Under the pieces are notes generated by a model. The model had not been told where the DNA came from, ran no database searches, and saw nothing but the letters and a program-made list of their open reading frames with translations. Below, one piece after another: positions 56,706 through 64,000 of a stretch of DNA of 64,000 nt (within the stretch, counting starts at the first letter, position 1; each line of letters starts with the position of its first letter). Position numbers and translations under genes: made by a program. The stretch comes from Paenibacillus macerans (GTDB lineage: Bacteria; Bacillota; Bacilli; Paenibacillales; Paenibacillaceae), in the NCBI RefSeq assembly GCF_900454495.1, contig NZ_UGSI01000001.1, forward strand, positions 3,162,001 to 3,226,000, written 5' to 3'.

Positions 56706-58544
56706 CTATTCCATATTTTGAAAAAATTCCAGAAACGGTTTGCCGTATTTGCGATATTTGACTTCCCCCACGCCCTTGATCTTCAGCATATCCGCTTCGC
56801 GCGTCGGGCAGACGACGCTCATTTCGCGCAAGGTCGCATCGTTGAAAATGATATAGGAAGGAACGTGCTCCTTCTCGGCGAGATCGCGCCGGATGAGGCG
56901 CAGCTGCTCGAAAATCGTCTCATTCACCGCGGACGGGCCGTCGTCATAGCCCCTGCGGCGCGATCCGCCGCCGGATCCGCTCTGTTTGCCGGCCGCCGGC
57001 TCCGGCGCGCGCAGCATCACTTGATGGCGGCTTTTCAGCACCTCCACGGCCAGCGGCTGCAGGCGTACGACCGGGTACTGCCCCTCCGACAAGGCCAAAT
57101 ATCCCTCGGCGATAAACACGTTGATCAGCTCGGAAATTTCCTTCTCCGTGCGCGTGCGCATCATCCCGTAGGTCGGCAGCGAGTCGAAGCCGTACTGCAG
57201 CACCTTTTTGTTCTGCGAGCCCTTAAGAACGGAGGAGACCAGCGACACGCCAAACCGCTCCCGCATCCGGTGGATGCAGGAGAAGACGATCTGCGCGTCG
57301 CGGGTCATGTCGACCAGCTCGCGTTCGTCCCGGCAGGAGCTGCAGATGCCGCACGGCGTATGGTCGTGCTCCTCGCCGAAATAATCGAGCATCGCCCAGC
57401 GCAGGCACTTGGTCTGATAGCAGTACTCCACCATCTGCTGCAGCTTGCGGTATTCGTTGCGCTTGCGGCTGTCGTCCTGCGGATTTTGCTCGATCAGAAA
57501 TTTTTGCGTCATAATGTCCTGCGGGCTGAACAGCAAAATGCATTCGCTCGGCTCGCCGTCGCGGCCGGCCCGGCCGGCTTCCTGGACATACGCTTCCATA
57601 TTTTTCGGCATATTGTAGTGGATGACGTACCGTACGTTCGACTTGTCGATCCCCATGCCAAACGCGTTGGTGGCGACCATGACGCGAATATCGTCATACA
57701 AGAACGCCTCCTGGCTTTCCTCCCGCTCCTTGTCGGACAAGCCGGCGTGGTAGCGGCCCGCCGGAATGCCGGAGCGGCGCAGCCGGTCGTACAGATCGTC
57801 GACCTCCTTGCGGGTCGCCGCATACACGATGCCGGGCTGGTGCGCGTGCGAGTTCGCATAGTTCATCACGAATTCGCGTTTATTTTCGCCGCGCAGCACC
57901 GACATCGCCAGATTGTCCCGGCCGAGGCCGGTAACGAACACGGCCGGTTCGGCAAGCCGCAGCAGCGACACCATGTCGTCCATAACCTCCGGCGTCGCCG
58001 TGGCCGTAAAGGCCGCGATGATCGGGCGCTGCGGCAGCCCTTGCACAAACGGCGACACCGCCAGGTAACTCGTCCGGAAGTCGTGCCCCCACTGCGAAAC
58101 GCAGTGCGCTTCGTCCACGGCTACGCAGGAGATGGTCAGCCCGCTCATCTCCTCGCGGAACCAGTCCAGCTCCAGCCGCTCCGGCGCCACGTACAGCAGC
58201 TTCAGCTCGCCGCGCCGGGCGGTGCGGATGCGCTCGTTCACCTCTTTGCCGGTGAGCGTGCTGTTGATGTAAGCGGCGGAGATCCCCATCGCGGTCAGCG
58301 CGTCCACCTGATCCTTCATCAAAGAAATGAGCGGCGACACGACCAGCGTAAGCCCCGGCAGCAAAAGCGCCGGAACCTGGTAGCAGATCGATTTGCCGCC
58401 GCCGGTGGGCATGATGCCGAGCGTGTCCGCGCCCGACAGCACGCTTTCCACGATTTTTCGCTGACCTTCGCGGAAATCGGGGTAGCCGTAATATTTTTGC
58501 AGCAATTGCCGCGCTTGTTCCATGTTTGCTGTTTGTGAAATCAT
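56706..58544 (-). CDS. recQ: ATP-dependent DNA helicase RecQ
   Basis: A 612-residue 3'-5' helicase. Motif 0/I (DFREGQRKIVESVLSGADTLGIMPTGGGKSICYQVPAL), DEAH box VDEAHCVSQWGHDFR, motif VI QEAGRAGRDGEPSECIL, the zinc-binding Cys set (CLRWAMLDYFGEEHDHTPCGICSSC), winged-helix RQC domain and a C-terminal HRDC domain (AEKEHVPSYIIFNDATLREM...LKIKGVGEVKYRKYG) are complete. A Gly/Ser-rich linker precedes HRDC. Acts in recombination and replication restart. Slightly longer than B. subtilis RecQ. Confidence 0.96.
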   Translation of the reverse strand: MISQTANMEQARQLLQKYYGYPDFREGQRKIVESVLSGADTLGIMPTGGGKSICYQVPALLLPGLTLVVSPLISLMKDQVDALTAMGISAAYINSTLTGKEVNERIRTARRGELKLLYVAPERLELDWFREEMSGLTISCVAVDEAHCVSQWGHDFRTSYLAVSPFVQGLPQRPIIAAFTATATPEVMDDMVSLLRLAEPAVFVTGLGRDNLAMSVLRGENKREFVMNYANSHAHQPGIVYAATRKEVDDLYDRLRRSGIPAGRYHAGLSDKEREESQEAFLYDDIRVMVATNAFGMGIDKSNVRYVIHYNMPKNMEAYVQEAGRAGRDGEPSECILLFSPQDIMTQKFLIEQNPQDDSRKRNEYRKLQQMVEYCYQTKCLRWAMLDYFGEEHDHTPCGICSSCRDERELVDMTRDAQIVFSCIHRMRERFGVSLVSSVLKGSQNKKVLQYGFDSLPTYGMMRTRTEKEISELINVFIAEGYLALSEGQYPVVRLQPLAVEVLKSRHQVMLRAPEPAAGKQSGSGGGSRRRGYDDGPSAVNETIFEQLRLIRRDLAEKEHVPSYIIFNDATLREMSVVCPTREADMLKIKGVGEVKYRKYGKPFLEFFQNME

Positions 58545-58772
58545 TTGCTCCTCACTCTTTTCTCCCTAAATCCATATACTTAAAGTTTACCGGGCTTGGC
58601 CGCACCTTGGCAACCATGATCCATCGATCCGCGAATTCATCGCTCCGCGATTCGTCGATCCACGACCCATTAAGCGGGCCGCCTCACGCCCTTTCGCCGC
58701 CTAAATAAACCGCCTCTACATAAACATTTCCAAAATAACCAACACTCTAATTAGTTAGCGTGCTTCTACACA

Positions 58773-58936
58773 AGTTGAACTATTGATTGTATGGATCAGG
58801 GCAGCCGTGTGAAATGTTTTTGCGGTCGCTGTTGTTCGCGGATTTCTGATGATTTTTTTAGATTCCAACAAGGATGAAATCCGCTCACAAAGGCGACCAC
58901 TGGTGTGCCTAACTTCCGCATTTGTTTAGTTCAACT
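58773..58936. repeat. 164-bp imperfect palindrome upstream of the germination operon
   Basis: AGTTGAACTA at 58773 and TAGTTCAACT at 58927 are perfect 10-base terminal arms. Inside, GGTCGC/GCGACC and CGGATTTC/GAAATCCG pair in the same nested order, so the whole stretch could fold as one long imperfect hairpin. It does not share the X or Y modules. Remaining parts of 58545-59007 show only short CGATCC-type repeats near 58620-58670. Confidence 0.65.
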
Positions 58937-59007
58937 ATGTATAACCCGTTTAGGCGGGCGAATAGCCGCACCCGAACGATCAAACACTGCAGCGGAGGGC
59001 TTAAGTG

Positions 59008-60687
59008 ATGTTGGATTGGAAACGCAAATACGAAACTTTTGTGGAAAAGCAGCGCCAAGCCGGCTCCTCGTCTTCTTCCTCCAAAGATACCGGTGGACAG
59101 GACGGTAAGCGGGGAAACGCCAAGCAACTGGACATCAGCCTGGAACGCAATTTGCGGGAGGTGCAGGTGCGGCTCGGCGACAATACCGATCTTACCGTTC
59201 GGAAGCTGCATTACGGCAAGCGGGAAGCGGCATTGTTGTATTACTCCTCCCTAACCGACCAAAAGCAAATCCAGGAAGGGATCGTCAGAGCGCTGATGTC
59301 GGCGGAGGGCGGACGGGAGGCAGGTTCGGGGGACGATGTGCTGGCCGCCATTTGCGAAGAAACGGTCTACATTAATGTAGGAGCGCGCAGCGCGGATTGG
59401 AGCGCACTGCTGGAATGGATGACCAAAGGGCATGCCCTGCTGCTTCTGGACGGATACGCCGAGGCGCAAACCTTTGACACGCGCAAAATCGAAAAACGCG
59501 GGATCGAACAGCCGCAAACCGAGCAGGTCATCCGCGGCGCCCGGGAAGGATTTATCGAAGCTTTGGAAACGAACCTGTCCCTGATCCGTTACCGGCTGCA
59601 GAGCGCCAGTCTGAAAATCGAAACCGGGGATATCGGGGCGCGGACCAAATCGAAAGTGGCGGTGTGCTATATGGACGGCATTGCGAATCCGGATCTGATC
59701 GGCGAAGTGATGCGGCGGTTGGCGAAAATCAATATCGACGGAATCATCGATACCGGTTACATCGAACAGTTTATCGAAGATCAGCCGCTTTCCCCTTTCC
59801 CGCAAATCCAAAACACGGAACGGCCCGATAAAACCGTCGCCGCCTTGCTGGAAGGGAGGGTCGCGATTTTGGTCGACGGCTCCTCCTTTGCGCTGATCGT
59901 ACCGGCGCTGTTCGATCAGTTTTTTCAAACGATCGACGATTATTCCGAACGGTTCCTGATCGCCAGCCTGCTCCGGTTCGTGCGGCTCGCGGCCTTGATG
60001 TTTTCGATTTTCTTCCCGTCGCTGTACGTGTCCGTCATCTCCTACAACCCCGAGCTGATGCCGACGGATTTTGCGGTCGCGGTCGCCGGCGGACGGGCCG
60101 GAGTTCCTTTTCCCGCCATGCTGGAAGTACTCATTATGGAGGCTTCCATGGAAATTCTGCGCGAAGCGACGATCCGGCTGCCGCAGATGATCGGGGGCGC
60201 CTTGTCGATCGTCGGCGTACTCGTCGTCGGCCAAGCCGCCGTCTCGGCCGGCTTAGCAAGCCCGATTACGGTCGTCATCGTCGCCCTGACCACGATCGGG
60301 TCATTCGCTACACCGGCCTATAATGTGGCGATCGCCTTGCGTATGCTCCGGTTCCCCCTGATCATTCTCGCCGGCTTGTTCGGGCTGTACGGGGTGATGA
60401 TCGGAAGTATTTTTATCATCAATCATTTGCTGTATCTCGAATCGTTCGGAGTCCCTTATCTAAAGTCGATTGTGGCCAAAAAACGGGCCGGGGTCAAGGA
60501 TACCTTCGTTCGCGCTCCGCTCTGGTGGATGGGCAGACGCCCCGCCTATCTGCATGCGGTCGACGATACGCGGCGCGCCGAGGGCATGTTTGAGCACCAA
60601 TTTGAAAAGATCATTCTTCCGGAGGGAAATCTCGATGCAAAGCGCAGGAAAAATCAGCACGATTCAACTGGCGGTCGTGATCAGTAG
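59008..60687 (+). CDS. GerA-family germinant receptor A subunit
   Basis: A 559-residue spore germination protein. The N-terminal hydrophilic half carries a Ser/Lys-rich start and the two GerA N-terminal subdomains (VQVRLGDNTDLTVRKLHYGKREAALLYYSSL..., TKSKVAVCYMDGIANPDLIGEVMRRL). The membrane half begins at about residue 290 with the family signature RPDKTVAALLEGRVAILVDGSSFALIVP and PSLYVSVISYNPELMPTDFAVAVAGGRAGVPFPAMLEVLIMEASMEILREATIRLP. It is part of the inner-membrane receptor that triggers ion release from spores. ATG at 59008 follows GGAGGG by eight bases. Confidence 0.93.
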   Translation: MLDWKRKYETFVEKQRQAGSSSSSSKDTGGQDGKRGNAKQLDISLERNLREVQVRLGDNTDLTVRKLHYGKREAALLYYSSLTDQKQIQEGIVRALMSAEGGREAGSGDDVLAAICEETVYINVGARSADWSALLEWMTKGHALLLLDGYAEAQTFDTRKIEKRGIEQPQTEQVIRGAREGFIEALETNLSLIRYRLQSASLKIETGDIGARTKSKVAVCYMDGIANPDLIGEVMRRLAKINIDGIIDTGYIEQFIEDQPLSPFPQIQNTERPDKTVAALLEGRVAILVDGSSFALIVPALFDQFFQTIDDYSERFLIASLLRFVRLAALMFSIFFPSLYVSVISYNPELMPTDFAVAVAGGRAGVPFPAMLEVLIMEASMEILREATIRLPQMIGGALSIVGVLVVGQAAVSAGLASPITVVIVALTTIGSFATPAYNVAIALRMLRFPLIILAGLFGLYGVMIGSIFIINHLLYLESFGVPYLKSIVAKKRAGVKDTFVRAPLWWMGRRPAYLHAVDDTRRAEGMFEHQFEKIILPEGNLDAKRRKNQHDSTGGRDQ

Positions 60688-61723
60688 CACGATTTTCGGC
60701 TCTAATGTCTTAAGCTTTCCGAAAATCATGGCCGAAAGCGCCGGCACCGCAGCCCCGTTAATCACGGTGGCCGGAACGGCCTTTGCTGCGGTCAGCCTGT
60801 TCATCTTTGCGATCCTGAGCCAAAGGTTCAGCGACCGGACGATTTATGACTACAGCCGGAACCTGATCGGCAAATGGCCGGCTTTTTTCATCAATTCTTT
60901 GGTATTGGCCGTTTTTCTGATCACGACCGCCCTCGGACTCCGGCATACCGGTGAGGTGCTCTCCACCGTCGTCTTTCGCCAAACGCCCATCGAGATGAGC
61001 ATTTTGCTGATGCTGCTTCTGGTCGCTTTCTCCTGCCGCCGGAACGTGCTTAAGTTTTGCTACGTGCATATTTTTTACTGGCCTTTCGTAATTACGCCGT
61101 TTTTGTTTCTGTTTCTGGTTTCCGCCAAATCGATCAATCCGCTGAATCTCATGCCGCTGCTGGGCAATGAGCCTGCGGATCTCGTCCCGTCGCTCTTTTC
61201 GTCGGCTTCCCTCTATTTGGGATCCTTTATCATCGCCATCCTGCTGCCTGTAACGGAAAAGCCAAAGAAGGCCCTAAAGGCAAGCGTTATCGCCATTTCG
61301 GTCGCGGGGGGAATGTATTTGCTGATCATCATTTCGGCCCTTGGCATATACGGGGTGGAAGAAACCAAGCTTCTGCTGTACCCGACCCTTGAAGTGGCCA
61401 GGTCCATTGAGCTCGGCGGCCAGGTCATCGAGCGCTTTGACGCGATCTTTATCATCATGTGGGTCATTAACATCTACTCGACGCTGTATTCCGGCTATTA
61501 TTTATCGGCTTATTCGCTGTGCGAACTGCTGCGGGTAAAGGACCAGCGCATGACGTCGACCCTGCTGATTCCCGTCTTTTTCGGCATTTCCATGCTCCCG
61601 AATGATTTGTTTCAATTGTATGAGATCTCCCGGATCGCGGATTGGTCCAGCTATATTTTCCTGACGGGATACGGGCTGCTGCTTTTGGCGGTTTCGCTGG
61701 TTCGGCGCGGGAGGAGGACTTAA
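60635..61723 (+). CDS. GerB-family germinant receptor B subunit
   Basis: A 362-residue integral membrane protein with ten hydrophobic segments, belonging to the APC-like endospore germination permease family (ISTIQLAVVISSTIFGSNVLSFPKIMAESAGTAAPL...). It is thought to bind the nutrient germinant. It overlaps the A-subunit gene by 53 bp in another frame; the ATG at 60635 lies eight bases after GGAGGG. Confidence 0.92.
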   Translation: MQSAGKISTIQLAVVISSTIFGSNVLSFPKIMAESAGTAAPLITVAGTAFAAVSLFIFAILSQRFSDRTIYDYSRNLIGKWPAFFINSLVLAVFLITTALGLRHTGEVLSTVVFRQTPIEMSILLMLLLVAFSCRRNVLKFCYVHIFYWPFVITPFLFLFLVSAKSINPLNLMPLLGNEPADLVPSLFSSASLYLGSFIIAILLPVTEKPKKALKASVIAISVAGGMYLLIIISALGIYGVEETKLLLYPTLEVARSIELGGQVIERFDAIFIIMWVINIYSTLYSGYYLSAYSLCELLRVKDQRMTSTLLIPVFFGISMLPNDLFQLYEISRIADWSSYIFLTGYGLLLLAVSLVRRGRRT

Positions 61724-61725
61724 CC

Positions 61726-62949
61726 ATGAACAGGAGACTTGCCAAAAGATGCCTGCTTGGCCTGATGGCTTTAACCCTGCCGCTTAGCCTGTCCGGATGC
61801 TGGGATCAGGTTGAAATCGAAAACCGGGCGTTGGTGCTTGGCCTCGCCATCGACGAAGCTCCGCCGGAGAGCGCCAAGGAAGATCCGAAGGTAACCATCC
61901 TCAAAGACCAGCCGCCCAGCGCCAAAATGTTCCGGGTGACCGCGCAAATCGCCGTTCCCGGGCGCGTTCCTTTAGGGCCAAGCAGCGGAATGGGCGGCGG
62001 GAACGAGAACACCAATCCGGTCTGGGTCGTTCAAGTCATCGGTCACAGCCTGGACGAAGCGCTGAACAATTTGCAGCAGCAAATTGCCGATCCCCGCTAT
62101 CTCGTGCATCTGCGGATTATCGTGATCAATGAAAGCATCGCCCGGCAAGGGCTCGATGAACTAAGCGATTTTCTGCGCCGCAACCCGGAAGTCCGCCGCC
62201 GTATCTGGCTGCTTGTTTCCGATATTGAAGCGGCAAGGCTGATGAAGGTGGCTCCTCCGCTGGAACGCGTACCGACGCTTTATCTCGATGCTATGGTGGA
62301 AAAAGCGGTCGATATGGGCAAGTTTCCTCCCAATTTTCTTGGGGCTTTCTGGGATGAGGAATCGAAATGGGGGCAGGACGGCTACCTGCCTTACGTCACC
62401 ATTCAGGGCAAAGATAATATTTTGATCAAAGGGCTCGCGTATTTCAGCGCCGGACGTCTCGCCGGAACGAGCGATCCGATCGAAATCGGGGCTTTTATGG
62501 CGGCCAAAGGCCTGAATCCCGGCGGATACTCCACCCTGTATCATGTCCCCGGCATCGGTTACGTCATGACCAAGGTCACGGAGCGGCACACGCGGACCAT
62601 CGTCAAAATCGTTGACGGCAAACCTCGCGTTTCCTTTAAAATTCATGTGGAATCCGTCCTTGACGAACACTTCGATTCCGGTCAAGCCATCGACAGTTCG
62701 GCGGACATCCGGCGTATTGAGAAAGCATTCGATCAAAAAGCGGCCGCCCTGATCAAAAGCTTTATCCGCAAAACCCAACGCGATCATTCGGATATTTTCG
62801 GAATCGGAGAATATGTCAGAGCCCACTACCGTTCCTTCTGGCGGGACAATATTCATCAAAAGCGCGATTGGGAGCTGATGTATTCGGACATTCCCGTTGA
62901 TGTCGAAATCGAAAATACGATCCGCCGCGTCGGAATAAAGAGCAAATAG
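61726..62949 (+). CDS. Ger(x)C-family germinant receptor lipoprotein
   Basis: A 407-residue lipoprotein with signal peptide MNRRLAKRCLLGLMALTLPLSLSGC (lipobox LSGC), followed by the hallmark WDQVEIENRALVLGLAID and the C subunit domains (PEVRRRIWLLVSDIEAARLMKVAPPLERVPTLYLDAMVE...). It completes the A-B-C receptor. Two bases separate it from the B-subunit stop; a GGAGGAGG site precedes it. Confidence 0.94.
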   Translation: MNRRLAKRCLLGLMALTLPLSLSGCWDQVEIENRALVLGLAIDEAPPESAKEDPKVTILKDQPPSAKMFRVTAQIAVPGRVPLGPSSGMGGGNENTNPVWVVQVIGHSLDEALNNLQQQIADPRYLVHLRIIVINESIARQGLDELSDFLRRNPEVRRRIWLLVSDIEAARLMKVAPPLERVPTLYLDAMVEKAVDMGKFPPNFLGAFWDEESKWGQDGYLPYVTIQGKDNILIKGLAYFSAGRLAGTSDPIEIGAFMAAKGLNPGGYSTLYHVPGIGYVMTKVTERHTRTIVKIVDGKPRVSFKIHVESVLDEHFDSGQAIDSSADIRRIEKAFDQKAAALIKSFIRKTQRDHSDIFGIGEYVRAHYRSFWRDNIHQKRDWELMYSDIPVDVEIENTIRRVGIKSK

Positions 62950-62961
62950 GAGGAAAACCGT

Positions 62962-63156
62962 ATGATTCGCGTGCTCGCATCCACCTCCGTCATGTTCCTG
63001 TTCTCGGGACTTATTCTGCTGCTGGTGGACAAGGAGATTTACAAAGTGACGCATATGAAAAAGGAGCACCGCTGCGCCCGCTTCTTTGGCTGGGCCGAAG
63101 TCGCCCTCTCCGCCGCAGGGCTGCTGACTTTTCTATTGCTGCACGCCTTGAATTAA
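62962..63156 (+). CDS. Small two-helix membrane protein, Ger D-subunit-like
   Basis: A 64-residue protein with two hydrophobic segments (LASTSVMFLFSGLILLLV and ALSAAGLLTFLLLHAL) joined by a charged loop (DKEIYKVTHMKKEHRCARFFG). It lies 12 bp downstream of the C-subunit gene, with AGGAGG just upstream. Short two-helix proteins of this kind (D subunits) accompany germinant receptors in several Bacillus species and modulate them. The sequence itself was not matched to a named family. Confidence 0.75.
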   Translation: MIRVLASTSVMFLFSGLILLLVDKEIYKVTHMKKEHRCARFFGWAEVALSAAGLLTFLLLHALN

Positions 63157-63245
63157 AAACCGAAGCGTTAGCTGCCAGTGGTGCTCCACGACCCCGCATG
63201 GTATAGTGGGTCTGTACATATTTCGAAAATGGAGAATCCGGATCA

Positions 63246-64000
63246 ATGAAAGACAACAAACAACAACATTTTGATAAAAAAATACAGACGCCGGGAAAAA
63301 AACACGGTTCGAAGCCGCGTCCAAAGCAATCCGCCGCAACCCGGGAGGAAGCCGACCGGCTGCAGGCCGGAGACAGGATCGTCGTCACGGTCAAGAGGCT
63401 CGGGATCAACGGCGAAGGGGTTGGCTACTACCGCCGCAAGGCGGTATTTATCGAAGGCGCCATCCCCGGGGAAGTCATCAAGGCGGAAGTTACCGGTGTT
63501 TCGGACAAGTTTATTTCCGCCGTCATCAAGGAGATCGAAAAACGCTCCCCTTACCGGGTGGATGCGCCATGTCCGGTTTTCGGCATTTGCGGCGGCTGCC
63601 AAATCCAGCACCTGTCTTACGAAGGCCAGCTCGCCGGCAAGGAGGACATGGTGCGCGAGGCCTTTTCCCGTTATGCCGGATTGCAGGACATGCGGATTAA
63701 GCCGATACTGGGCATGGAGCATCCCTGGAATTACCGCAACAAAGCACAGCTGCAGCTCGGCATGGCCCAGGAAGGCGTGATCGCCGGACTGTACGCGGCC
63801 GACTCGCACAAGTTGATCGACATCACCGGCTGCCCGATTCAACATCCGAAGATCAATGAAGCGGTGGACCGGACGCGCAACGTCCTGCAGCAGTTGCAAA
63901 TCCCCGTCTACCGGGAAAAAAGCAATCAGGGGCTCGTCCGCACAATCGTCGTTCGCTGGGGGTTCCAGTCGGAGCAGCTCCAGGTCACGCTCGTAACGGC
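63246..64000 (+). CDS. 23S rRNA (uracil-5)-methyltransferase, RlmCD/RumA type (3' end outside window)
   Basis: The frame opens at ATG 63246 (MKDNKQQHFDKKIQTPGKK) after GGAGAATCCGGATCA and stays open to the window edge (251 codons). A basic N-terminal tail leads to a TRAM domain (VTVKRLGINGEGVGYYRRKAVFIEGAIPGEVI), then the [4Fe-4S] cluster Cys set (CPVFGICGGCQIQHL) and the start of the methyltransferase core (WNYRNKAQLQLG). In B. subtilis RlmCD makes both m5U747 and m5U1939 in 23S rRNA; paralogues exist, so the target is not certain. A TATAGT -10-like sequence lies at 63202-63207. Confidence 0.9.
   Translation, partial: MKDNKQQHFDKKIQTPGKKHGSKPRPKQSAATREEADRLQAGDRIVVTVKRLGINGEGVGYYRRKAVFIEGAIPGEVIKAEVTGVSDKFISAVIKEIEKRSPYRVDAPCPVFGICGGCQIQHLSYEGQLAGKEDMVREAFSRYAGLQDMRIKPILGMEHPWNYRNKAQLQLGMAQEGVIAGLYAADSHKLIDITGCPIQHPKINEAVDRTRNVLQQLQIPVYREKSNQGLVRTIVVRWGFQSEQLQVTLVT

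Noticed and set aside
56718..58538. 606-codon open frame on the plus strand opposite recQ
   Set aside because: It is the antisense shadow of recQ; GC-rich codon use leaves this frame free of stops. The product is His/Arg/Val-rich with no domain.

Overview
The window looks like part of the chromosome of a Paenibacillus-type member of the Bacillota. Support comes from GC-rich Bacillus-like gene content, AGGAGG-type ribosome binding sites with many TTG/GTG starts, endospore genes (a Spo0E-like phosphatase, a PAS histidine kinase, a GerA-type germinant receptor operon), T-box leaders on pheST and ilvB, and local gene order (pheS-pheT-zapA-mutS2, infC-rpmI-rplT, nupNOPQ, feoAB) matching Bacillus relatives. 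It is almost wholly a core-genome region. I see no prophage, CRISPR array or intact transposase. What is unusual lies mainly in the intergenic DNA and in a few odd proteins.

Layout. 1-3.8 kb: a 5'-3' exonuclease (cut by the window edge), an ArsC/Spx-like protein, an RluA pseudouridine synthase and a cobalamin adenosyltransferase, the last three translationally coupled; then repeats and a Spo0E-like gene whose 3' end lies inside a palindromic element. 3.9-11.2 kb: the alaR-alaT pair, an MFS transporter, a His-rich zinc-ribbon protein, a micropeptide, a DUF350 protein and mutS2. 11.3-20.5 kb: two small plus-strand genes including a CuA-type copper lipoprotein; a ZapA fused to a long repetitive coiled coil; pheT and pheS with a T-box; ywbE; a truncated GyrI-like gene, an intact GyrI/zinc-ribbon gene and a WYL regulator. 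21-28 kb: a DoxX gene behind two dyad operators, tRNA-Gly and tRNA-Pro, a GEDEF/EAL protein, a DRE-TIM aldolase, and a Fur-box-preceded feoA-feoB-Cys-rich operon. 28-37 kb: histidine kinase, a PerR-box peroxiredoxin, leuB, ilvC, ilvN, ilvB with T-box. 37-50 kb: a GNAT gene, an FG-rich small protein, the nucleoside ABC operon nupNOPQ, the infC-rpmI-rplT operon with L20-type leader, a 1.2 kb repeat-rich gap, GT2, PAP2 and GT28 envelope genes, and trmB. 50-64 kb: mnmL-mnmM tRNA modification genes, a VOC protein, a minisatellite, a lysophospholipase-like hydrolase, a B12-binding radical SAM protein with a low-complexity insert, recQ, a four-gene germinant receptor operon, and the start of an RlmCD-type methyltransferase.

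The most interesting system is a family of modular palindromic elements. They share terminal arms related to GTTCAAAAAG/CTTTTTGAAC and carry two internal modules, X and Y. A 281-bp copy has X and Y, 165-168-bp copies have only X, a 164-bp copy has only Y, and 24-41-bp copies are bare arms. Copies lie inside the infC-rpmI-rplT operon, in the 3' end of the Spo0E gene, after the GT2 gene, and in the leaders of ilvB and the MFS gene. Further dispersed short dyads (AATAACGACA type and AAATGCACTTTTGCA type) sit in other gaps. Regulatory sites that can be read directly include an exact PerR box, a Fur-like dyad, FNR/CRP- or Rex-like boxes at -41.5 and -20.5 before doxX, and an AUU start codon for infC. 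All functional calls come from reading the sequence; no database search was possible.
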